A stretch of DNA of 11,411 bases from Dysgonomonas sp. (GTDB lineage Bacteria > Bacteroidota > Bacteroidia > Bacteroidales > Dysgonomonadaceae), in NCBI GenBank assembly GCA_030151105.1, contig JASLEN010000027.1, positions 1 to 11,411 on the forward strand, in the 5' to 3' direction. The notes under the pieces were generated by a model, which saw nothing but the letters and a program-made list of their open reading frames with translations, was not told the DNA's origin and ran no database searches. This document shows positions 1 through 6,839 of the stretch, piece after piece. A program made the position numbers and the translations under genes. The first letter of the stretch is position 1; each line of letters opens with the position of its first letter.

Positions 1-1293
1 TTCGTCTCGTAAAGCATTAGCAGGTTGAATTTTGGCAGTTTGACGTACAGGATACCATACGGCAAGGGTACTCACTAACACTAGAATGAAAGTTGTGACA
101 CCAAAATTGATTAAGTATTGTATCCAATCCACAGCATCATAATCTCTATCGCGTGCCATCGGGAAGCCAATATCAGCCAAAAGATCGGCAATGCTGAGAT
201 TAAAACTAATGAGTGTACCCACTAGACTAGCAATAGCAACTAACAAAAGTATTTCGCCAATGAAAATACGTTTGACGCTTCCCTTGCTTGAACCTATTGC
301 CATGCGAAGTCCTATTTCACCTCTGCGCTGACGGGTTCTGAACCAAAATGTACCTATCAATCCCAGAAACACATTGGCTAAGAGAAAAGCTACTACTGCT
401 CCTAAGTTTTTAAATTTGCTGCTATAATCTTCCCAAAACATGTATCGTTCTTTGATGGTTTCAAAGGGAACTACATTCACAAGATAGAATACTCCCACAT
501 TGAGTTGATCATACATCTCTTCTGAAAATTTTTTAACGAAATTTTCAGAATCTATATTTTCCTTGACTCTGATACAGATCTTAACATTTCCTACTCCTAG
601 CCATCTTATATTATTTCTCGGAATTAGCTCATAGACTTCATTCTCGTAACGATAGAAAGGGTCTCGTTTGGTACGTTGTGAAATACCTATTACATTATAA
701 ATAGCATTTTCATCATCATTATAGCTTGTTCTGATAGTTTTCACCTCATTAGGCTTAAAATTGGCTATTTGATTCTTATCATCACCATTCATTACTACAA
801 GCCTTTTGTCCACATCGTCCCAAGTAAATCGCTTGCCACTTTCCAACTTAATATTGAAAACGTCAAAGAATTCGGGACTTACAGAGCGTGAATACACTAC
901 ACCCCTCACAGGTATAGTATCTTCATTTGTAAATATTCTAAAGCTATTCATTCCTCCATTGTAGGGATAAGCATTGGTACTTAGGGAAGCAGCTAGGACG
1001 TCAGGATGTTGTTTAACTCTGTCGTAGATCAACCATCCATACTCTTCAATAATTTCGTTTTTTGTTTTATCTCCGTTTTTCACAAGTTCTTCTATGTACT
1101 CTTCATTCTGTGAAACTTCTACGATGTAAGTATTTTCGATGTCAAAACCAGTTGGTTTCAAATAACGGCGATACATAAATGTAAAGTAGTCGGCACAAAA
1201 CCAAATAATGCAAAATATGAGCATAAGTTCTAGCAATATCCAAAAGTTGATGCGTCGTTCTGTCCAAATTATTTTTAAAATATGTTGTATCAT
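1..1293 (-). CDS. ABC transporter permease, FtsX/MacB type (C-terminus cut by window edge)
   Basis: Inner-membrane permease half of a MacB-like exporter. Reading from the ATG at 1293, 431 codons stay open to base 1. The layout is that of the MacB_PCD plus FtsX families: one membrane segment near residues 17-38, a large periplasmic domain to about 290, then three membrane segments near 298-318, 345-365 and 398-415. The cytoplasmic loop after the second segment carries the family hallmark RRGEIGLRMAIG (323-334), which couples to the ATPase. The last residues in view (AKIQPANALRDE) match the usual end of the family, so only a few residues are probably missing. The start lies 2 bases after the stop of the upstream permease, so the two are surely co-transcribed and presumably translationally coupled. 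This protein and its neighbour differ in sequence, which suggests a heterodimer (inference). The substrate is unknown. Confidence 0.9.
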   Translation of the reverse strand, partial: MIQHILKIIWTERRINFWILLELMLIFCIIWFCADYFTFMYRRYLKPTGFDIENTYIVEVSQNEEYIEELVKNGDKTKNEIIEEYGWLIYDRVKQHPDVLAASLSTNAYPYNGGMNSFRIFTNEDTIPVRGVVYSRSVSPEFFDVFNIKLESGKRFTWDDVDKRLVVMNGDDKNQIANFKPNEVKTIRTSYNDDENAIYNVIGISQRTKRDPFYRYENEVYELIPRNNIRWLGVGNVKICIRVKENIDSENFVKKFSEEMYDQLNVGVFYLVNVVPFETIKERYMFWEDYSSKFKNLGAVVAFLLANVFLGLIGTFWFRTRQRRGEIGLRMAIGSSKGSVKRIFIGEILLLVAIASLVGTLISFNLSIADLLADIGFPMARDRDYDAVDWIQYLINFGVTTFILVLVSTLAVWYPVRQTAKIQPANALRDE

Positions 1294-1295
1294 AA

Positions 1296-2537
1296 TCAAT
1301 TGTTTTTTTGGTTGATAGAATCTACAATATTCATATTGGCAGCACGCCATGCAGGAATACCCGACGAAAGGAGGTTGAGCACAAAACTAACTACCACTAC
1401 TGTTAGAAGTATTGGCAAAGACAAAAGAGCGTTAAGAGGAATGCTACTTGCATCAGTAGCTCCCAATAACCAGCCTTTCATTAGCGAAACAATAATAACC
1501 GAAAGCACTAGTCCAATGATACCTCCCAGTAGCGAGGTGATAAAGTTTTCATATAACACTTGCATCAGTATAGTCCTCCTTTGTGCACCAAAAGACTTAC
1601 GTATTCCTATTTCTTCGATACGGCGCTTTACTCTCGAAAGACTTAAGCTAGAGAGATTGATAGCAGGAATCAACATTAATATAGCAAATATGGCAATCAT
1701 TCGTTTAGTCGCTACTTTTTTGTCTTTTTCAAAGTTCCAGATATTCAACTGAGCATCTCTATGACTGAATGGACCAAATAGAGTTAACTTCCAACCTTCA
1801 TTCGTTAGAGCATATAGCTCCTCTGCTCTTCTCACTTCATTGTTTACTTGTTCGATTCTAGATGGATCCAGTAATAGTAATAGTTGAAAAGCGTCTTCTT
1901 GTTTTTTGCTATGAGGTATCCACGCTTGCGCATAAGCATTTTTGAACACCTTAGATACATCTCTTACCACTCCCACCACTGTGTATTCATTTATGTCGAT
2001 CAAAATTTTTTGTCCAATAGCACTAGACTTCCCAAAAAATTGTAGAGCTAGACTTTCGCTTAGGACTATTTTCTTGATCTGTGCTTCAAAGTCAGCTTCT
2101 GTAAACGGTTTACCTGCAATGAAATCAAATGAGAATAGTTCCCAATACACTGCATCAACACCTCGTATATCTAGAGGAATGCGTGTTTTTGATCCTACAA
2201 CCTTACTTGTTTTACTATTATAGTCCATTATTAGTCCATCATTGGCAGATATCTTAGATGCAGACTTTATTTCCTCTTTTAATATATTTATAGTTTGAGA
2301 AGAAAGAAGTCCACTATTGTTGATGTTTCTCTCCGCATATGATGCTTTCTGGTAATCTATCTGATATAACTGACTCCTATTACTTTCAGGAGATACATCA
2401 GCATTCTTAACTTGATCTACCACCACTATTACCATCACCATCATAATGGCAAGCGCAGTACCCACTATAGAAATGATACTAATAAACTTATTTTGTCGTA
2501 GTAGCTCTATGGCTTGTTTGAAATATACTTTATACAT
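1296..2537 (-). CDS. ABC transporter permease, FtsX/MacB type
   Basis: A 413-residue inner-membrane permease with the four-helix MacB/FtsX plan. Membrane segments lie near residues 18-40, 279-300, 331-351 and 368-391, and a periplasmic domain (about 45-275) of the MacB_PCD kind sits between the first two. The cytoplasmic motif RRIEEIGIRKSFGAQRR (305-321) is the classic FtsX-family signature next to the ATPase contact. The C-terminus IPAWRAANMNIVDSINQ is also typical (the usual form is P-x-x-x-A-x-x-x-x-P). There is no fused ATPase domain, unlike E. coli MacB; the ATPase is a separate gene 25 bases upstream. The function is energised transport or mechanotransmission across the envelope together with the adaptor gene of the same operon. 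The cargo cannot be deduced. Confidence 0.92.
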   Translation of the reverse strand: MYKVYFKQAIELLRQNKFISIISIVGTALAIMMVMVIVVVDQVKNADVSPESNRSQLYQIDYQKASYAERNINNSGLLSSQTINILKEEIKSASKISANDGLIMDYNSKTSKVVGSKTRIPLDIRGVDAVYWELFSFDFIAGKPFTEADFEAQIKKIVLSESLALQFFGKSSAIGQKILIDINEYTVVGVVRDVSKVFKNAYAQAWIPHSKKQEDAFQLLLLLDPSRIEQVNNEVRRAEELYALTNEGWKLTLFGPFSHRDAQLNIWNFEKDKKVATKRMIAIFAILMLIPAINLSSLSLSRVKRRIEEIGIRKSFGAQRRTILMQVLYENFITSLLGGIIGLVLSVIIVSLMKGWLLGATDASSIPLNALLSLPILLTVVVVSFVLNLLSSGIPAWRAANMNIVDSINQKNN

Positions 2538-2562
2538 AATTTCTATACTTTAATGAAAAGGC

Positions 2563-3231
2563 TTACTCTACTCGTCTTCCATCAAAGAAGCGAATAATAC
2601 GTTTGGTGCTACGAGCAATCTGCTCGTCATGCGTCACCATAACAATGGTTGTCCCCTCGTTATTGAGTTGGAAAAGCAGTTCCATTATTTCGCTTCCCAT
2701 CTTGCTATCCAAGTTTCCAGTGGGTTCATCGGCTAAAATGATTTGCGGATTGCCTATCAAGGCTCGTGCAATGGCTACACGCTGACATTGCCCACCCGAA
2801 AGCTGTGAGGGATAATGCTTCATGCGATGCGAAAGTCCGACCTTATCTAGTACCTCTTTGGCACGTTGTGTGCGTTCTGAAGAGGTTGACTTCCTATATA
2901 AGAGTGGAAGTTCTACATTGTCTAATATGCTGAGAGAATTGATGAGGTGAAAGCTCTGAAAAATGAAACCTAAAGTCTGATTTCTAAACTCTGCTAACTT
3001 ATTATCATTCATTCTACTAGTTTCCATTCCGTTAATTATCACCTTACCCTCTGTTGGGTTGTCTAGTAAGCCCATTACATTCAGCATGGTACTTTTGCCA
3101 CATCCCGAAGGTCCCATTACTGATAAAAATTCACCTTGCTCCACTTCGAGATTTAGATTTTCGAGTGCGACAGTTTCAATCTCTCTTGCACGATATACCT
3201 TACTGATACCTTCCATCTTGATTATTGACAT
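2563..3231 (-). CDS. ABC transporter ATP-binding protein, LolD/MacB type
   Basis: A 222-residue cytoplasmic ATPase that powers the two permeases downstream. All nucleotide-binding motifs are intact: Walker A GPSGCGKST (40-48), Q-loop Q92, signature LSGGQ (144-148), Walker B IILADEP (164-170) with catalytic E169, D-loop GNLD (172-175) and switch H201. The length and the strongly conserved sequence IARALIGNPQIILADEPTGN place it in the LolD/FtsE/MacB subfamily rather than among import ATPases. The ATG at 3231 lies one base past the adaptor's stop codon, so the adaptor, ATPase and permeases form one operon. The family assignment is certain; its exact partner complex is inferred from gene order. 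Confidence 0.96.
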   Translation of the reverse strand: MSIIKMEGISKVYRAREIETVALENLNLEVEQGEFLSVMGPSGCGKSTMLNVMGLLDNPTEGKVIINGMETSRMNDNKLAEFRNQTLGFIFQSFHLINSLSILDNVELPLLYRKSTSSERTQRAKEVLDKVGLSHRMKHYPSQLSGGQCQRVAIARALIGNPQIILADEPTGNLDSKMGSEIMELLFQLNNEGTTIVMVTHDEQIARSTKRIIRFFDGRRVE

Positions 3232-3232
3232 A

Positions 3233-4477
3233 TCACTTTATTTTTATTGTTTGTTTCGATTTATAATTTTCCATATTGTTCAGTATAACTTCTTCACCGA
3301 TTTCTAGTCCGCTTTTAACTTCTACGAAATCATAATTGCTTTCGCCTAATAGAACTCTACGTTTCTCTGCCTCTCCATTTTTTACAACCCAAAGGTCATA
3401 TTCCGCAGGGCTGCTATAGTATGACCCATTAGGAATGCGCAGGACAGTATCACGTATGCCATATTCCACGAATATATCTACACTCAATCCACTTCTCAAT
3501 TTATTTGATTGCCCATCATTGAGTACCACCGAAAAACTGATTGTTCCATTTTTCACAGAAGGCACTATATTAACCACCACTCCTTTCAATTCTTCTTGAC
3601 CAGCTCTCACAATAGCTTTGGCTCCTGCTCTCAATTTGCTAGCATAACTGTTTGCTATTTCCGCTTCTATTTTATATTTAGAGAGATCAGAGATTATTGC
3701 TACTTGCGTCCCAACTGCTACTTGCGCACCTATTTGGTTATTAATATAAGTCACAGTTGCTTTTTGAGGTGAAAGAATGCGGGCATTGCTAAGAAGGCGT
3801 GCGCTTTCGGACAATCCTTTTTCGAACATACTGTATTCTAACTCTTGTACTTTAATTTCGGCTGAGGCTTTATCTTTTTCGTTCTCTATTTTTTGTTTTA
3901 ATTGTTGATGCTCCAATTTTGAAACATTGTAGTTCAGAGCTATTTCTCTTATTTTATCTGCTGTGCTAGCACCTATACTATCCAGATATTTTTCATTTTG
4001 CAATTCGGTAGCCATCTTTTGCAATTGCATTTCCTGAATACGCTCCTGCATCTCTAATTCTGATATATTGCTGGACAGTGTGATATGGGTTTGCACGAGC
4101 TTCCTCTTCTTCATTTCTCGTTCATCAAGCTTCTGATTATACTCAGTTTCTATAGATGACAATTCTAGCTTCAGTAGTGGTTCATCCACATTCACAGAAT
4201 CGCCTGCGTGTTTATAAACTTCTAGAATTCTAGAATTGATGGGTGCTACAATAATTTCTTCGGAAAAAGGGATGACCTTACCTGAAGCATTTACTGTAAT
4301 GTTTAAATCCCCAATATCTACTTTACCCGCTGTCAATTGACCTTTAGATAGCGAAGCACTTAGCCCACTGTTTATAAAGACAATAATAAGAACAATAGCA
4401 GATAGTGCAGCTACTATTTTTGCTATTCGTATATACTTTTCTTTTTTTAGTTTCTCTGTCGAGACTTGCCTATCCAT
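3233..4477 (-). CDS. periplasmic adaptor subunit, HlyD/MacA (RND adaptor) family
   Basis: A 414-residue membrane-fusion protein bridging the inner-membrane permeases and an outer-membrane channel. It has a short cytoplasmic tail and one membrane anchor (about 17-36), then a first lipoyl half-domain (about 70-105, around IVAPINSRILEVYKHAGDSV). A long coiled-coil hairpin rich in E, K, Q and L follows (about 105-230), then the second lipoyl half (ARILSPQKATVTYIN...GAQVAVGT), a beta-barrel domain and a membrane-proximal domain. The ATG at 4477 was chosen because MDRQVSTEKLKKEK is a natural N-terminus. An in-frame ATG at 4489 and a TTG at 4504 would add 4 or 9 residues. It is the first gene of the minus-strand operon. 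A TolC-like partner is needed but is not in the window. Confidence 0.93.
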   Translation of the reverse strand: MDRQVSTEKLKKEKYIRIAKIVAALSAIVLIIVFINSGLSASLSKGQLTAGKVDIGDLNITVNASGKVIPFSEEIIVAPINSRILEVYKHAGDSVNVDEPLLKLELSSIETEYNQKLDEREMKKRKLVQTHITLSSNISELEMQERIQEMQLQKMATELQNEKYLDSIGASTADKIREIALNYNVSKLEHQQLKQKIENEKDKASAEIKVQELEYSMFEKGLSESARLLSNARILSPQKATVTYINNQIGAQVAVGTQVAIISDLSKYKIEAEIANSYASKLRAGAKAIVRAGQEELKGVVVNIVPSVKNGTISFSVVLNDGQSNKLRSGLSVDIFVEYGIRDTVLRIPNGSYYSSPAEYDLWVVKNGEAEKRRVLLGESNYDFVEVKSGLEIGEEVILNNMENYKSKQTIKIK

Positions 4478-4524
4478 ATTGCAGTACATTTGTTTGCAAT
4501 ACAATAAACAAGCAATGTGCCTAA

Positions 4525-4557
4525 ATTATAACATTCAGATATACAGAGTTTAGTCAA
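4525..4557 (-). promoter_or_regulatory. possible promoter of the efflux operon
   Basis: Reading the minus strand, TTGACT (4557-4552) and TATAAT (4530-4525) precede the adaptor start by about 50 bases. The spacer is 21 bases, longer than the 17 of the ordinary bacterial sigma-70 promoter, and the match to the Bacteroidetes pattern (TTTG, 19-21 bases, TAnnTTTG) is poor. Position and composition support a promoter in this interval; the exact boxes are uncertain. Confidence 0.25.
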
Positions 4558-4566
4558 AAAAAGAAG

Positions 4567-4592
4567 TGTCCGATAATGAACTACAATTGTCC
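4567..4592 (-). promoter_or_regulatory. TGTCC direct repeat upstream of the efflux operon, possible activator site
   Basis: TGTCC occurs at 4567-4571 and again at 4588-4592 (GGACA on the coding strand), exactly 21 bases apart, i.e. two helical turns. The palindrome ACAATTGT (4583-4590) overlaps the second copy. The pair lies about 90-115 bases upstream of the adaptor ATG, where a response regulator acting on an envelope-stress or efflux operon would bind. The repeat is seen directly; its use as an operator is inference. Confidence 0.35.
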
Positions 4593-4945
4593 ACTAATAA
4601 GTATTTAGAATAGAAAAGGGAATAACATTTTTTATAGTCTTGGATCTATGAGAGTTTGTAGAACCTTCAGGTGTTGTCACCCCTCATCGTTTAGAGATAA
4701 AATCTTCAATGAATTCCGTCGTGTATTATGATGTAGGGGGAGTCTTAACAGATAGACTAGGTGGGTAAACTTATCTAGAGCGTAATCAAAACAGCAAAAT
4801 TATATCTAAAGTTAAGTTTTTTGTGTTTTATAAAATAGTTATCTGGCTATGTAAATATAGTAAATCAAAGCTAAAAGAACCATTACCAAATCGTTACCTC
4901 TCTCTCTAACTATCTGTTTGTAATTTGCTGATATATAGGGTGTAA
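4593..4945. other. gene-free stretch between the efflux operon and the recombinase remnant
   Basis: No reading frame of credible length or composition is present on either strand. It contains a pyrimidine-rich tract CTCTCTCT near 4898-4905 and two small weak hairpins: GGTG-TTGT-CACC near 4670-4682, and AGTCT/AGACT near 4741-4758. It may hold the degraded upstream part of the recombinase gene, but no further recombinase residues could be read with confidence. Confidence 0.4.
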
Positions 4946-5168
4946 ATACAAATAATCCGCGATCTGAAGGAACTAGCTGATTTATGCGGCATTAATAAGA
5001 AACTGTCAACTGTGTGCCACGACTGTCCTCTTAGGCAATGAAGTTTCGTTAGAAAATGTCGCTAAAATATTGGGGCATTCTGATACAAAAATGACTCAGC
5101 ACTATGCTAGAGTGTTGGATAGTTCCATTATGAGAGATATACAAAATGTGGAACTTAGATTTGGGTAA
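4946..5168 (+). pseudogene. tyrosine recombinase/integrase, C-terminal remnant, frameshifted
   Basis: Two frames together spell the catalytic C-terminus of a Bacteroidales phage-type (tyrosine) integrase. The first frame (about 4961-5010) reads DLKELADLCGINKKLS. The second (5016-5165) reads ATTVLLGNEVSLENVAKILG and continues HSDTKMTQHYARVLD to a TAA at 5166-5168. In intact relatives these blocks are joined by a segment containing H-x-x-R-H-T, with catalytic His and Arg. Here about 19 bases are missing at the join, so that box is gone and the frame shifts. The later catalytic residues, LGH and the tyrosine nucleophile in HYAR, remain. The N-terminal core-binding domain and the first catalytic Arg are absent, and a stop lies upstream at 4943-4945. 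It cannot be functional. It marks an old integration event next to the HTH/DUF3876 cluster. Confidence 0.85.
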
Positions 5169-5183
5169 GGGTAAAATGTAAGG

Positions 5184-5207
5184 AAGCGAGCCATTAAAAG
5201 CTCGCTT
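5184..5207. terminator. hairpin terminator between convergent genes
   Basis: AAGCGAGC (5184-5191) and GCTCGCTT (5200-5207) form a perfect 8-base-pair stem around an 8-base AT-rich loop. The stem is followed on the plus strand by TATTCATTT. It sits 16 bases after the recombinase remnant's stop and 38 bases beyond the stop of the minus-strand HTH operon, so it may serve both directions. Confidence 0.75.
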
Positions 5208-5245
5208 TATTCATTTAAGTATCTAAGTCTATACTATTCCTCTCT

Positions 5246-5530
5246 CTATGACTTTTCGTAGTTATCCTCTAGCAATTTGAGAATATCTGACTGTCGATAG
5301 AGAATCTTGCCTGAAATCTGAATATAAGCTATAGTCCCATTGTCCCGCCAATCTTGAAGCGAAAGAATGCTGATATTCAGAAGTTTACTAACATCCTTAT
5401 TCGTTAAATATTTTTCTCCTTTCAAATGGGGAGTTCTAATACTCAATGCTGTTTGTATAGACTCCAAAGATTCGTCTAACGCACTCAGCATGGATACCAC
5501 ATCTTCTGATTTGTTATTCAATATTTCCAT
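5246..5530 (-). CDS. helix-turn-helix (excisionase/MerR-like, HTH_17) protein
   Basis: A 94-residue DNA-binding protein of the kind found beside integrases on Bacteroidales mobile elements. The N-terminal 35 residues look helical and acidic. Residues 41-88 form the winged-helix domain: YLTNKDVSKLLNISILSLQD, then WRDNG, then a wing and ILYRQSDILKLLE, the standard pattern of HTH_17 excisionase-like proteins. It is the last gene of a three-gene operon, 4 bases after the DUF3876 stop, and ends just before the shared terminator. The likely role is control of excision, mobilisation or of its own operon. No target site is known. It resembles the first gene of the operon in layout but is clearly diverged from it. 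Confidence 0.85.
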   Translation of the reverse strand: MEILNNKSEDVVSMLSALDESLESIQTALSIRTPHLKGEKYLTNKDVSKLLNISILSLQDWRDNGTIAYIQISGKILYRQSDILKLLEDNYEKS

Positions 5531-5534
5531 AAGC

Positions 5535-5816
5535 CTAGTTTCGTATATAATCTCCTAAAGTGGAGAGGGTTAATAGATCTAATTTTTTATCATAAGATAT
5601 ATTTACTCTTTTAAGATTGCTAAAGATATAATAACCAATCTCGTCAGATAAGATTTCGTAAGTGGAAGGCTGTGCCTGTTGGCTCGTTTCTGAAACATGA
5701 ATAATACTCAACAAGTAGGAGTCTTTGTTTCTATTAATCATTATGGTAGGGTTCAGGTTGACACTCTCCCAATTGCCTAATAGCAGATCCAAATCGAATA
5801 ATATTTCTTCTTTCAT
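5535..5816 (-). CDS. DUF3876 family protein
   Basis: A 93-residue soluble protein with no signal peptide or membrane segment. Its sequence features fit DUF3876, a small family seen almost only in Bacteroidales mobile elements. These are an early LLGNWE motif (13-18), a NPTIMINRNKDSYLLSIIH strand pair, a QPSTYEI motif near the middle, and the closing LSTLGDYIRN. The biochemical function of the family is unknown. Its ATG overlaps the stop of the upstream HTH gene by 4 bases (ATGA), and the next HTH gene starts 4 bases after its stop. Translation of the three is therefore probably coupled, and the protein may act with the two DNA-binding proteins. The family call comes from memory of family members, not from a search. 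Confidence 0.8.
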   Translation of the reverse strand: MKEEILFDLDLLLGNWESVNLNPTIMINRNKDSYLLSIIHVSETSQQAQPSTYEILSDEIGYYIFSNLKRVNISYDKKLDLLTLSTLGDYIRN

Positions 5817-6100
5817 GGCTTACTCGTTTTTTGGATTGATGAATCTTTCAGCAATTTCTCAACGTCAGATACTTTATAGTAACATTTATTGTTGATTTGA
5901 GAGAATGAGAGTTTCCCACAGTTACGATAATATTGTAGACTGCGTTTCGATATATTAAGTAATTCGCATACATCTTGATTGTCAAGCCATTTGTTTTTAG
6001 GTTCTTCGTTTGCACAGAGCTTTTTTATTTGCTTAGCAAAATGTGAGAAGCGGTCTTTTATTTGCTCGAAAGTTTGCCTTTCAATTGCTATAATTTCCAT
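5813..6100 (-). CDS. helix-turn-helix (excisionase-like, HTH_17) protein, first gene of operon
   Basis: A 95-residue DNA-binding protein. It opens with MEIIAIERQTFEQIKDRFSH, an N-terminus I recognise from small Bacteroidales mobile-element regulators. A helical region to about residue 32 is followed by the HTH domain (38-86), which contains WLDNQDVCELLNISKRSLQY, a turn, and CYYKVSDVEKLLK. Proteins of this kind usually bind DNA near the attachment site or their own promoter and influence excision or gene expression. The gene leads the operon with DUF3876 and a second HTH gene. A perfect palindrome lies 35 bases upstream of the start and is a natural candidate for its own binding site (inference). 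Confidence 0.87.
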   Translation of the reverse strand: MEIIAIERQTFEQIKDRFSHFAKQIKKLCANEEPKNKWLDNQDVCELLNISKRSLQYYRNCGKLSFSQINNKCYYKVSDVEKLLKDSSIQKTSKP

Positions 6101-6124
6101 ATCAAATATTCTTTTAAATTTTAC

Positions 6125-6159
6125 TTAAACTATTATCATTGCAATGATTTACTTGCAAA
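6125..6159 (-). promoter_or_regulatory. candidate promoter with palindromic operator for the HTH-DUF3876-HTH operon
   Basis: On the minus strand TTTG (6159-6156) and TAGTTTAA (6132-6125) resemble the Bacteroidetes -33 (TTTG) and -7 (TAnnTTTG) boxes, though the 23-base spacer is a little long. Lying entirely between them is the perfect 14-base palindrome ATCATTGCAATGAT (6135-6148). A dimeric regulator bound there would block the promoter. The -7 box ends 24 bases before the ATG at 6100. The palindrome is certain as sequence; the promoter and operator roles are inferred. Confidence 0.4.
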
Positions 6160-6393
6160 TAAATAGAGAATATTGATAGGTTGGGAGAGATCGAAAGAAG
6201 GGGCAGTAAGTGGAAGTGGATGGCTTTGTTACCAATATAATAATCAAAAATCATTTGAATTATTTATCTTACTCTATACTATAAGCTCGACTTTGAAATG
6301 TGAAAAAGAGTTAATCTATACTGAAATACATAAAGGTATTGTCTATTTAGAGTTTAATTAATTATCTCTTTTTAGATAAAGAACTCATTTTTT
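6160..6393. other. AT-rich stretch with no convincing gene
   Basis: A 62-codon open frame at 6173-6361 (plus) exists, but it has no recognisable domain and no start-site support. Its middle is richer in W, C and Y than a small soluble protein would normally be. A run of eight or more T at about 6388-6395 immediately precedes the next reading frame. Nothing functional could be assigned. Confidence 0.35.
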
Positions 6394-6795
6394 TTGTTAA
6401 GTGATAATGATAGAGTTGTAGTGGAAAAACTCCATATTTGCTCTTGGAATATAAGAAATAAAAAGGCTTTTGTTGAATTTGGACTTGAATTTAAACCCTC
6501 ACCCAATCTTCAATGTGTAAATTTCAAAATAGCGATTCAAGAACTAGCCAATACAAAGTCAAGTGTCAAATGTTTATTTAGTCAGTTATTAGATATCGAA
6601 AATAGTAAATATATATATTCAACGATTTGGTGGTTAATAAACATCCGATTAATAATGTACGGAGCAACACTAGATTTTGAAAACAGGGGAAAACCAACAA
6701 TTCTTCCGACTAATCCAAAGATTGATTCTGTTGATGAGACAATCAATTTAGCCCTAAAAGATATTCCACAGCTAGAGGGAGAGTCTATATTGTAA
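6394..6795 (+). pseudogene. unrecognised protein gene, probably broken
   Basis: An open frame of 133 codons with protein-like composition but no ATG near its start: the first possible start is TTG at 6394, just after a T-run, and a stop lies at 6373-6375. Residues such as KKAFVEFGLEFKPSPNLQCV and CLFSQLLDIENSKYIY look like a real soluble protein. From about 6618 to 6675 the frame turns hydrophobic and odd (WWLINIRLIMYG), while the neighbouring frame reads FNDLVVNKHPINNVRSN, which is more natural after NSKYI. The original frame then resumes plausibly with LDFENRGKPTILPTNPKID. This suggests two small compensating indels, the first in the TATATATAT tract at 6609-6618. I do not recognise the family. 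No membrane segment or signal peptide is evident. The gene lies between two mobile-DNA remnants. Confidence 0.4.
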
Positions 6796-6839
6796 ACTTT
6801 AAGCTGAAGATTTACAAATTGTCTAAACTACACATTGCT

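Noticed and set aside
1282..1752. A 156-codon plus-strand open frame opposite the permease genes
   Set aside because: It lies wholly antisense to the FtsX domain of the permease at 1296-2537, whose family motifs are clear; it has no domain of its own.
4509..4518. Sigma-54-like element (GGCACATTGC on the minus strand)
   Set aside because: Only six bases separate GG and GC where the sigma-54 promoter needs ten, so it would not be recognised as written.
4751..4775. GGTGGGTAAACTTATC, similar to the IS tip GCGGGTAAAGTTAAGA at 7332-7347
   Set aside because: The match is short and imperfect and no transposase sequence follows, so a second IS end is not supported.
6173..6361. A 62-codon plus-strand open frame before the unknown gene
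   Set aside because: No recognisable domain and no supporting start context. It is in a different frame from the next gene, so it is not an obvious N-terminal piece of it.
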